Of a DNA stretch of 32,500 bases, positions 20,093 to 29,683 are shown in pieces (the first letter of the stretch is position 1; every line of letters begins with the position of its first letter). Both the position numbers and the translations under genes were made by a program. Source of the DNA: Chromera velia (Eukaryota; Sar; Chromeraceae); the NCBI GenBank assembly GCA_018398765.1, contig JAHBMJ010000831.1:5508-38007 (forward strand), written 5' to 3'. Below the pieces are notes generated by a model. The model was not told the DNA's origin. It saw nothing but the letters and a program-made list of their open reading frames with translations, and did not search any database.

Positions 20093-20411
20093 TGTGAGGG
20101 GCGTGCCCGGGGCTGAGACGTTGGGCTGTATATGTGGCGGCGCGAGAGGTGCTGCCGGGGTGTGAGCGCGCATAGTATAAGTACCGGGACCGGCTCGGAG
20201 ACGGCTTACCGCCGGGCCACAAGCGTGTGCGATCATATCGATTTTAGTGAAGGCTGCTATGGGACGAGGCCAAATAAATGCAGTTAATGGTTCGAGCAGC
20301 CTGGTGTATGAAGTGATCAACAGACTGTTTGACTGGCTAGATTGAACAGTGACGCTTCTAGGTCAGACGTACCTTCGGACCACCATATAGCATTGTACTG
20401 TTCATCTTATA
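20093..20411 (+). repeat. 3' LTR
   Basis: 319 bases, starting TGTGAGG and ending CTTATA, matching the 5' LTR along its whole length without gaps. AATAAA is at 20273-20278. TCATA follows. A weak purine-rich stretch (GGCGGATGGGCA) just upstream is the best polypurine-tract candidate. Confidence 0.9.
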
Positions 20412-20416
20412 TCATA
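20412..20416. repeat. Right target-site duplication (TCATA)
   Basis: Copy of the five bases at 14182-14186. Removing the element and one copy restores the reading frame of the interrupted ORF, which then stops at TGA 20425-20427. Confidence 0.7.
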
Positions 20417-20455
20417 TATATTGGTGAATGTTCTTTTTATAACACTAAAAAACTT

Positions 20456-20590
20456 TGGCTACGCCTTCGGCGCAGCTTTTTCAAACATAGGCCACGCCTA
20501 CGGCACGGCATTTTTAAGACCTAGCGAAGGCGCGGCCACTTCAAGTCTGGCCACGCTGTAGGTCTGGCCGCGCCTACAGCGCGGCATTTC
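20456..20590. repeat. Cluster of GC-rich imperfect palindromes
   Basis: Four to five related units close to GGCCACGCCTACGGCACGGC, each followed by a T-rich or TTCAAG stretch, lie in otherwise AT-rich DNA. The best hairpin is GCCGCGC-CTACA-GCGCGGC at 20567-20585. Another, GCTACGCC-TTC-GGCGCAGC, is at 20458-20476 with one mismatch. Confidence 0.75.
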
Positions 20591-21276
20591 AAGTTTCCTA
20601 GAGTGTCAGGGGGGTAACAATTCAATCAATTAGAAACAATCTCATTCTAGATCTCATCTAACTTTGAATAAAATTAATTTGAAACAGAAAATAACAGAAA
20701 ACTCATTCATATCAATCAATCAATCAATCAATTGTTAAAAATAGATCGATCGTACAAAATAGATTTAAATAGTACAAAACATATATAACTTTTGTTAGTG
20801 TGATTGCTTTCTTCAAAATTTTTGTATCTCGATCAGTTAAAATTGTAGTGCAAAGGTATGTCCTAAGGTATGTCTTTGCAAGATGCTAAAAAGTCATACC
20901 ACCCTGTCCCAATATACACCTTAATGCTACTTAATGCAAAAGCACTTTGCATATGCCTGCTTCTAAAGCAGTTCGAAATCCATTACAAAGAAGCCAAGCC
21001 AGGTCGCTTCTGCAAAAGCGGCAGCAGAGCAAGCAAACACACAAACATACTGATACAGTGGTTTCAACAGATACTCTTGAACTCAGCAGAAGGGAAAACT
21101 CTAAGAAAAAAACTCAGCAGAAAGAAAACTCTGAGAGAAAAAAAGAAAACACAGGTTGAAAGACCGTGGTGCGAAGCCTTAATTCTCCTGCCAGTTTTTC
21201 CTAACGGCTTGTCCCTTTTATCCCTTTGATGGTCCAAAATCTTGACATTCACTTCTGTGTCTACCTGTTTGCCGAG
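20591..21276. other. AT-rich intergenic region
   Basis: AT-rich, with (TCAA)n at about 20712-20731. A plus frame at 20947-21159 encodes a Gln/Lys-rich, highly charged 70-residue stretch (20953 is its first ATG) containing a 19-base direct repeat (AAACTCTAAGAAAA / AAACTCTGAGAGAA). It has no domain and overlaps other open frames, so I do not call it a gene. The 3' untranslated region of the next minus-strand gene must lie on the right. Confidence 0.4.
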
Positions 21277-24200
21277 TCAGTTACTCCGCTCTCCTGCCGA
21301 CCTGGTTTCGTTGAGAGACGCGACGTTGAAGTTCTTCACGTTGCAGGAGAGATCGACCACAAGGACAGCAACTCGGTGAGGCTCTAGCCAGCCCTGGGAA
21401 GAGAAGAGACAGGAGAGGAGAAAAGGGGAAATGGGAGAGCGGAATCGCAATGGGTCAGAGGGAGAGGACACAATTCTACAAAGGAAACAGGGAGTGAATC
21501 TGAAGTCCGGCAGGTTGACGGGGGAAGGGGGAGGGGGGGGGGTGGCTCCTGAAAGGCACAGGAAAAATTCAATCAAAGAGAGCAGGGAGAGCAGAAGGAA
21601 AGAAACAAATAAGCAAACAAGCACAGAAAGAAGGAATGGATGAATAGCTGAATAAAATTTTAAGCAAATAAAAGAGGAAGGAACGAAAGATAAACAAAAA
21701 AGAAGGAAGAGAGGGATGGAGGAAGGAACGAAGGGAGAACAAGAAAAGAAGAGAGAAGCAAAGGAAGGAGGTACGGCTCCAGAAGAAAACCCGTCATGTA
21801 AAAGCGAAGAGAACGATCGAAAGGGGATAAACGGGAGAAAGAGGGTGCACAGCGACGGAGGAGACGAGGACCAAATGTTGCGTAAACGCTGCCCTCTGCT
21901 TTGTCCCCTCATCTGTTTGGCTCGATTTCTCACCCAATCCGCCACCCCCTCACTCCCTCCCTTACTCCCTCGCTCCTTTTCTCACTTACTCATCCGCCTA
22001 CCTCTTCCAGCAATCTTCGGATACGGCCGGGAGTGCCAGTCTGCAAAGTGCGTCGACGTTCGTCATCATGGACAAACTTGAATTGTTGCCGCTTTGGATT
22101 CGAAAATAAGGGGCACAATGAAGAAAGCATAGACAAGAGAGGCCGAAGAATGCATGCGATGCGAAGAAACAAACGAGGAAGGGAGCCGAGAGCAAACAGA
22201 CCGACAGACCGACAGACCAACAGAAACGCAGAGCTTTCTGGAAGAATGTCTCGGTGAAGGCACTGAGAGGACCACAGGTGTGCCTTGTGCGTGTGCTTCA
22301 ATTCGATTCGCTTCTTCCTCCTTTGGCCAGGTGCACACACACAGGTTTCGATCCGCCGCGTTGAAGCCCTCTCTCTCTCTCTCTTTCTTTGATTGAATAT
22401 TCAAAGTTTTTCTCCCTTCACTTGCTGACTGACTGACTGACCCCCACAGGATGTTCGGGATTCCTCAGGAACTCCCCCTGTCTTCGGACCTGCTCCTGCT
22501 TCCTCCCACCCCCATGAGAGTACAGGAGAAGAGGACGACCCCTCGACCCCTCAGAGACGCCTGACTGCTCCCAGCCCACGCGAACCTCCCTACACACACG
22601 GAAGGATTGCATATGCAGGAAGGATCGAAAAAGCCATTCATTCACTTAAAGACATGAGGGGATGCAAATGGGATCATGTGAGGATGGATTTAGGTTTACA
22701 GAAAGAGGCAAGAGAGATCACATGGAGGAAAGGGGGAAAATAGAGATCCCGAAACAAAAAAACAGACGAACAGCAAAACAAACAGCGCAGAAGCAGGTGC
22801 ATACAAGACAGGAGATTCCGTTCAAGCCCTCACAAACAAACAAACAAACGCGCAGACTGACTCAGCAATATCAAACGCCCGATCTCCCGAGTGAGTCACA
22901 CACAGAACAGGTACTCCTCCCCCCTTCTTCTCTTTCTCAGTGGTTTGGTGTTGTCCCTTTTCCTGTTGTTTCTCTTTCTTCCCTCTCGTTCCTCCTTCCA
23001 GGGACATTCCGGCTTTCTTCAGCCGAAGCCCCAAGCGACCCAGGTCCGCAGCTATCTCTGCCCCCCCCCCTTCAGCCGAGAGGATAGCGTCTCCAAGGAA
23101 ATGACTGCCTGCAGACGAGAGCAGAGGAGAGGAGAGGGGACAGGAAGGAGACAAGGAAGATCAATCCGTCATCTCAAACGCATCTCTGTGTTCTTTAGAA
23201 TGAATGTTTTCTCTGCCAAAGCCGGGAAGAGAGAGAGACAAAACAAGGGCATTTGAACGAATCAAGAAACTCAGGACCTCCGATGACGCCCCGAAGAACG
23301 AACGAAGATGACAACTGTTTCTGCAGGAGGACTGGCACCTCGAAGCAATGCTCGAAGCCCTCAAAGACCGGCTGACTGACTGACTTTGAAGGGAGAGAGA
23401 GGAGAGCTCGAGGTGACTGAGGTTCTTGAAGGCTTCCTGTGCAAGTGAGTCAACGAACTTCTTTTGTGCATCATTATCCATGATCAGTCTCGATTGAGCT
23501 GTCCCACTTCTCCCAGTACCTCCGCCACTTTTGTGAGGAAGTGAAGAAGAAGCAGAGACCTCGTCGGTTTTCCCTTTTTTGTTCATCTTCGGTTCCTTAC
23601 CGCTGAGGTTCCTACCTTTTCCCTTCGACCCCCCTTTCTGATCATCTGCTCACAGGCAAAATTCAGGATGAAGGCGAGGCGAACGATCCAGAGAGATGAA
23701 AAGGGGGCCATGGGGATCGATGGCGACATGGATGGGGAAATGGTCACAAAGACACGAGGACAGTGAAGGGAGGGAAACAAATTCATGCTACATGTGTGCG
23801 TACACTGCAATTTTCGCTAGTCAGACTGGAATTCGTCGGGAAAGAATTCACAAAGAGAGGCATCAACGAAAAGTCTCAAACGAAGTGAACTGGATCTAGA
23901 CCGTTCCTTCTAATGCGCACGCCCACGCGAAGGCGACAACTCGTTCATACAGAGAACCCAAACACCCTCTGATGGCTTGCTGGAGTCCGGACCTTTTTTC
24001 CTTTTCGGATCGTCCTTGATCACCTTCGAAGAGCCTCCTCCTGATTCCTGTTGTCTCTGTTTCTGCTTCTTTTTCGTTTGCCCCTTTTTGACTGCAGACG
24101 TCGGGCTGCCGCACGGCTGTTTGACATTCAAAGAAGAGGTCCCGCCTCCCTTGAGGACTCTGGAAGGAGGCTGCTTGGCAGTTACCTTCGGACTTCCTCC

Positions 24201-24431
24201 CTTTCCCTTTCTGCCACTGTCTCCCAAAACAAAATTCTCGTCTAGTGCATCGCCCATGTCGGCGGGTCTTCTTGAAGTGAAATCAATGCAAGAGGGCGCC
24301 AAGTGCACCAAAATCTCTCGATCCGTTACGAACACTTCAGCCAGCAAAGACCCGATAGTCGAGAGCCAAAGTCCACTTCAGAGCACGTGAACAGACGCTG
24401 CCAGTGTCAACAGGACAGTCACCTTCTTCAT
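21277..24431 (-). CDS. Spliced gene of unknown function with signal-like start; in-frame TGA near the 5' end
   Basis: Minus-strand exons are 24431(or 24377)-23966, 23645-23385, 23108-23006, 22589-22442, 22091-22002 and 21393-21277. All five junctions agree in phase, and the stop is TGA. The first exon opens MKKVTVLLTLAASVHVL, a signal-peptide-like start, then an in-frame TGA at 24380-24378, then SGLWLSTIGSLLAEVFVTDR in the same frame. A Lys/Gly/Ser-rich linker follows, then AILSAEGGGAEIAADLG and, in the last two exons, RIRRLLEEGWLEPHRVAVLVVDLSCN. That last part faintly resembles the extracellular polycystin domain of PKD2-type channels (LxxNxWIDxxTRAVxxxxxxYN), but the identification is weak and no channel helices follow. 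Donors include GTCAGT twice, GTCCCT and GTAGGC. The start could instead lie in an unseen upstream exon. The gene is divergent from the nine-exon gene. Confidence 0.55.
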
Positions 24432-24958
24432 CTGCACAGTGTGTGGTCTACTGCCGCTATTCGATCGATGCGGAGTCATTGCGGACTCTCGCTGAGTCTC
24501 AAAGTCCCTATGAAAACATCTGTAGACGAGTCTGGCTCTCCTTGTCACAATTAAAGTGAAGCAAGGTCAGACAGTCTGACACGTAGACGGAGTGCGGCGG
24601 CGCACTCTGTCTGCATGGGCCCGTACGTGCTGTTTCGATCGTGCGGCGCCACGAATGCGCCGCTACATTTCCCAGGAAGATGGATCGATCGACTCTGATG
24701 AAGGATGACGAAGGCGCCCTTGTTACCGAGTTTCAGGAAAAGCTGCCTCCCCTCCGCTGCCTTCCAACTGTCTCTGCACGCAGCAGGAGAACAGGGTTAC
24801 CCGCAGTCATCCCGCAGTCCCTTCCGACCTCCAGACTGTACCAGCAACATAAGGCAGCTAGGAGACGGCAGTTGCAGTGTGTCAGGCACCGAGAGCATCT
24901 TGGAGTCTCTGTGAGTGCACCAAAGGAGGAGTCCTTGCGGGGTCCAGAGAACCACAAG
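24432..24958. promoter_or_regulatory. Divergent promoter region
   Basis: About 530 bp between two head-to-head starts. It includes a second possible ATG for the plus-strand gene (24680, same frame, also in an AAGATGG context). I see no defined motif, apart from short CAGACNGTCTGNC-like inverted elements at about 24567-24600. Confidence 0.4.
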
Positions 24959-27900
24959 ATGGTCTGGTTGTGTGGGTGGGTGTCTTCTTTCCTCGCCTCC
25001 CCTGCACTTGTAGATCGATGTGGTGGCGGTGGCGGGGTCTTCTCCCCTGCAGCGTTCCCTCAAAGGAAGGGAGCCCTTCGCATCCGTACAGCCGCAGCAG
25101 CAGCAGCCGGACAGGGAGATGACGAGGAGTTTTTGACCCTTGAGAACGCAGCTGCGGGTTTGGGACCAACGATCCAGCAGAATTATGGAGTAGAGCCTCC
25201 CGCTGAGGTACAAGGATTGCTTCTTGAGGAGGATGAAGATGAAGAGGAGGAGGACGAGGAAGGGGGGACTGATTGGAGGGATTTTCTGAAAGTTGCGCCT
25301 GCTTATTTGAATTTGAATAAGGAGGCTGGGGACATGAGTGAATATGATTGGGATATTTTTCGTCGAAAGAGGGCCCTCGAGGATGGGGTTCACGAACAGA
25401 GAAGGATTAGGGACTTCCACTGCAACACATTTCTCTATCTTTTGTATGTGACTTACGACGGTAAAGCTCACACTTCGTTTGACGATTCACCCTTCCCGGA
25501 CTCAATAAAGGGAGATTTGTATGAGGTCTTGGCGAAGCAGATGAGGCTGCGCAATCGACGCTCAGGAGGTCAGAGGGAGCAGGAGGGCAGGAATCGGGAG
25601 AGTCGACAAGAAGAGAAGTAAGGGAAGAGGAGGCTCTTTTCATTCTGCAATACACACACACGCAGACACACACACACACACGCACACGCACGCACCGCAA
25701 GGAGGAGGAGAGTGAGAGGGGGGGAAACCCAAACAGATGACGGAGTTGTGAATAATTAAGTAAATTTATCGATTGATTGATGGGTAATGATTGAAGAGAC
25801 GAGGGGTAGTTGGCGCTCGTTTCGAAGCACCGCTGGTTCGTGTCTTCCCGCTCTTTCCCCTTTTTTTACTCTTCTGGCCTTTGTGACTTTGTCCCCTCTC
25901 TCTCTTGCTCGTCCCTTTTCCTTTTCTCTGTTCACGCAGAGTCTTTGCAGCACGCTGCGTATACAGCGCCTGGCGTCGGAGCTGTCGAGAACATTTTTTT
26001 CTTCAAGACGCACAAGCCGATTCCCACTGATCAGCTGATGTACGAGTCAGTCAGGCTCATTGTCGTCCCAAAAGAGCGACAAAGAGACCAATACACGTAC
26101 AGATATGTAAACACGGGCACGGAGATAGATGAAGCGGAGAGAAAGGGGGAGGAAGAAATGGAGAGAAAAGGGATTGACCGTGACAGATGCAGTGTGCACG
26201 CGTAGCCCTCTGATTTATGAGGGTGAGTACGGCAGGAAGAGAGGGAGGTTTGATTGAGGACCCACAAGAGGGAACAGAGAGAACATACACATGCTCACAG
26301 AGATAGATAGACAGAGAGACAGACACACACACACACACACACAGAGCGGGAGAGAGAGTCAGAGGATAGAAAGGGGGGGAAGGAGGAGTCCGACTGAAAG
26401 AGAAAAGGGACAGACCTCGATCGATTCATTCAGAAGTTTTTCTGATTCTCTGGACTCAGATTTCCTTTCCCCTTCTCCTTTCTTTGCACCTGCTTGCCCT
26501 TTCCATCCCTTCTCTGTCCCTCCCTCTTTGTACCGCACAACTGCAGCTTCAATCAATACGAAACAGGAGTGAAGATTACACGAGTCAGAAAGGTGAGTGA
26601 AGTGACAGAACTCGAGTTGTTGTTTGAGCAAAATGATTGCTACAAGAGGGCAGAGAAGTGGCATTTTCCTGCCCATCTAAGACAAACACGCGTGTGTGCG
26701 ATTGTTCGTCTTCTCTCAATTCTCTCCGACGCATACAAGCCGAGATACCTGAGCTTCTCTCCCTCTTTCGCGCTCCCCCTCCCCCCTTCATCTCATGTGC
26801 CGTCCCTTCCCCCCCCTTCCTTCCTTCCTTCCAGATTCTTCCCTTCATCCGCCCAGAAGACCTCATCGTCGCACGGGAGATGTTCGCAAGGCCGCCTACC
26901 CCTGGTGCAACCGACGAGGAAAAGTCAGTCAGTCAGTCGGTCGTCAGTCGGTCGGTCGGTCAGTCAGTCAGTCAGTCAGTCAGTCGGTCGGTCAGTCAGT
27001 CAGTCAGTCAGTCAGTCAGTCCAGTCGGTCGGTCGGTCGGTCAGTCAGTCAGTCAGTCAGTCAGTCGGTCGGTCAGTCAGTCAGTCAGTCAGTCAGTCGG
27101 TCGGTCAGTCAGTCAGTCAGTCAGTCAGTCAGTCCAGTCGGTCGGTCGGTCGGTCAGTCAGTCAGTCAGTCAGTCAGTCAGTCAGTCAGTCAGTCAGGGA
27201 AAGAAATGAAGGTGCGGGAAAGAATGAGAGAGGGGAGGAAGGAAGGGAGGGAGGACGAAAGAAGGAAGCAAGAAGAGAACGAAGGACACAAGTTGGCAGT
27301 GATGAGCGACACCTTTCTTCGCTATGGAATGGAGCTGCACGCTTTTACTTCTCTTTGATTGCCCTGCAAAAAGGGGCATTGTTGTCCACAGGGAAAAGCA
27401 GTGGACTTCCGTTTCACTTTCCTTCCTGTTCTCACCATTGCAGAGCGGCGATACATTCGCGGTGCGCTGAGGTCTCGGCAATCGAGGACTTTGCAGACTT
27501 CAGCGGTTCCGCAGCACTACGTGCTGTGACGACGAAGAGAAACGTGACTCTGAGCTACACGGACCCTCGTCGTGTCACGGCTGTGTTCTCAAACGGAAAG
27601 AAGGTGCGGGAGAGCTCTGTGGGAAGCTGGGCAGCCGAGGAGGGTTTGAGGATACGGGTGGAGGGAGGGGACTTTCTGCCGCAGATGGCGGAACGGGTTG
27701 CGGGGTATGTGCTGACAGGGGAAAAGGGAAACAGACTCCCTCCGGGATACATGGTACTCAGGTGAGTGGACATGGAAGCTGCAGGGTCACTTGGGGGGAT
27801 CGTGTGCTGAGGGAGGGAGGGAGGGAGGGAGGATGATGGGACGTGTGGGCGATACACGAGAATGAATCATTTGAGCCCGATTCAGCTTGTTTAGTCTTTC

Positions 27901-29683
27901 ATGCAACGTGGAGGTTTTTCTTCTGTCTCCATTTCCTTTGTGCCCTTTCTGGTGGTCCTGACTGTTGCATGTTGGAGGTGCCATGTCATCTTTTGGCAGA
28001 AGCCTGTGATCCATGTGTCTGCCTTTGTGTATCTGTTTTGTGCATCGTGCCATTTGAATGGGTCAACCGCTTACATTTCTTGTGCTTGTTGTACATGAAC
28101 GAAACGGTTGCAGCAACATCGTCCTGGATGAGACAAAGACGGATCGAGTCGCCTTCAAACTCGTGGCACATCCGGGACCTGAAGACAGTCAGTCAGGCAG
28201 GCAGTTGAGGCGAGGGGGTAAGGAAAGAGATGTATGTACTAACATTTCACTCAATAGAGACAACATGAAGAGAAGAGACGAAGACCGGATGATTCAAGGC
28301 ATGCTTCATTGATTGAACAAACGAACGAACCACAAATAATCGAATGCGTCAAAAAGGCAGAGAAGACGTGTTCTTCTGTTGCTTCGACTCCCTTTCCTGT
28401 GTCTGGGTCTGTCAGTTTCTCTTCTTGCTTTGTTTGTTTGTTTGTTTGTTTGTTCTTTGCCGATCGTGATTCTCCTACCTCCGCTACGTGTGTTTTCTTT
28501 TGTGTTCTTCTGGTGCAGGCAGGTTCATCACTCAGACAGAAATGGCATGCGACTTTCGCATCGTGTTCTGTCCTCCCGAGAGTTACGAGAAAATGACTGG
28601 TGGGTGTGGGTGTGTGTGTGTAAGCTGGAAGTGAGCGCTCTTCCTTCTCTCCTGCCTGTCTGCCTGCCTGTCTGCCTTCGCTTCCCCCCCCCAGACTGTT
28701 TGTTTTGTCTCCTTTCTTCGTGAAGTGTCCTTCTGCTTTGGTTTTCACTTTTCCTTTATTTGCTTGTGTCCACGAAACAGCGTGCTGTGTGACCGACACA
28801 GACGGTCTTGACATAATGGGAAAGCCGTGAATGAAAATTTTCTGAGACGAAGAAGACACGGGAGGGCATGCAGGTGCTTTCCTTTCTCGTACCTGTGCTG
28901 GGTTGATTGTGTCTCTTCCTTCGTCTTGTCGTTGCAGAGAATGGGCGCGAACTAGAGCACAGCATGATGGAAGAATTCGGGAAGCTGGTCTGCAGAAAAG
29001 ACTACGACCCTGGGTAGGTAGGCCTTCTTTCTATCTGCCTCTGTCTCTCCTTTTCTTAATAGAGGGTACTGAGTGAGTACCTGGTGGATCGGGTTTGTGC
29101 ATTTTGGGTTTGGTCGCTGTGTACCTCGTCTTCTTGTCTGTCTGTCCGTCTCTCTATTTCTGTCTCTTAAGCGGCCCCTGACCTTTTCTTTTGTCTGTCG
29201 GAGATTGTGTGCTTCGCTTCTCGTGCTGATTGATCTGGTTGCGCGACGGCGACGTTTCTTTCGGGGGCACAGGAGTCCTTCCTCGTGGGTGGGTGGTCAC
29301 ACCCCCATGCCTTCATTCCGCTTTTGTCTCCGTATGTGCTGATGTGGCCCGACAGCATAGTGGAGGGAGTGGGGGCTTTTGAGCGTGCTTGCTTTCGTCC
29401 CTTTCTTGGACTCTGGTCTCGCTTTTTGTTCTTGATTCTCGGTTGATTTGATTTGATGTGCAGGCACAGTGAACCGTTGTACCTTGCGAAGAGGCGAAGA
29501 GAATTCAAGGGCATGATGTCTCGCGCAGAGAGGGAGCAGCAGCTTTTGGAAGAGAGAGAAAAGGCGGCAACGGAGTTGTTGACAAAGATGGGGTTCGCAA
29601 CGGAGGAAGAGGTCGCCGATGAGCAAATGAAAGAACAGGAGAGGGCAAGGCAATGGAGGCAGGTCCTTCCAGAAGACTGGTGA
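24959..29683 (+). CDS. Nine-exon gene for an unknown protein with signal/transit-like N terminus
   Basis: Exons are 24959-25460, 25940-26096, 26547-26592, 26835-26923, 27444-27761, 28114-28187, 28519-28599, 28938-29013 and 29464-29683. They sum to 1,563 nt, or 520 codons plus TGA, and all eight junctions agree in phase. The N terminus has a hydrophobic segment (MVWLCGWVSSFLASPALV), a Gly run, then a basic Ala/Arg-rich stretch (FSPAAFPQRKGALRIRT). This is the two-part shape of presequences for secondary plastids (inference). An acidic run follows at about residues 80-95. The middle has no Cys or His clusters and no domain I recognise. The last ~60 residues are charged and likely coiled-coil (REQQLLEEREKAATELLTK). 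If the upstream ATG 24680 is used, 93 residues precede the hydrophobic segment and targeting would change. Confidence 0.75.
25651..25696. repeat. (CA)n microsatellite in intron 1 of the nine-exon gene
   Basis: CA dinucleotides with a few G interruptions, in the intron after the first exon. A second, shorter CA run is at 26321-26343 in intron 2. Confidence 0.85.
26924..27197 (+). repeat. 274-nt GTCA/GTCG tetranucleotide array starting at a splice donor
   Basis: Starts exactly at the donor dinucleotide of intron 4 of the nine-exon gene and continues as GTCA units with blocks of GTCG. Two near-identical higher-order segments begin with CCAGTC at 27021 and 27134, 113 bp apart. All three forward frames are open across it and encode Ser/Gln/Val/Arg repeats. 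This is intronic in my model, because the flanking exons join in phase across it. Confidence 0.9.
28428..28454. repeat. (TTTG)n microsatellite in intron 6 of the nine-exon gene
   Basis: About six TTTG units in a T-rich intron. No function is evident. Confidence 0.85.

Larger units (their letters stand above)
14187..20411 (+). mobile_element. Ty3/gypsy chromovirus LTR retrotransposon, decayed
   Basis: The layout is 5' LTR, primer-binding-site candidate, gag with CCHC knuckle, protease, reverse transcriptase, RNase H, integrase, chromodomain, 3' LTR. The order RT-RH-IN plus a C-terminal chromodomain places it in the chromovirus branch of Ty3/gypsy. It is flanked by TCATA duplications and inserted within an older ORF. 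The LTRs differ at about 18 of 319 aligned positions by hand count, so the insertion is not recent. Six in-frame TAA/TAG codons, a gag/pol frame change and altered PR and RT active sites indicate that it is not autonomous. Confidence 0.93.

Noticed and set aside
22451..22741. Plus-strand frame after CCCCCACAG reading DVRDSSGTPPVFGPAPASS and on to a TAG
   Set aside because: It looks coding and has a good acceptor, but no in-phase neighbouring exons were found, and the minus-strand exon at 22589-22442 joins in phase on both sides.
26924..27197. CRISPR-like array
   Set aside because: It is a continuous tetranucleotide repeat without spacers, in a eukaryotic intron.
26494..27765. 423-codon continuous plus frame through the GTCA array
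   Set aside because: It arises because the array is open in all frames. The protein-like parts at both ends join better as exons 4 and 5 across a phase-2 intron.
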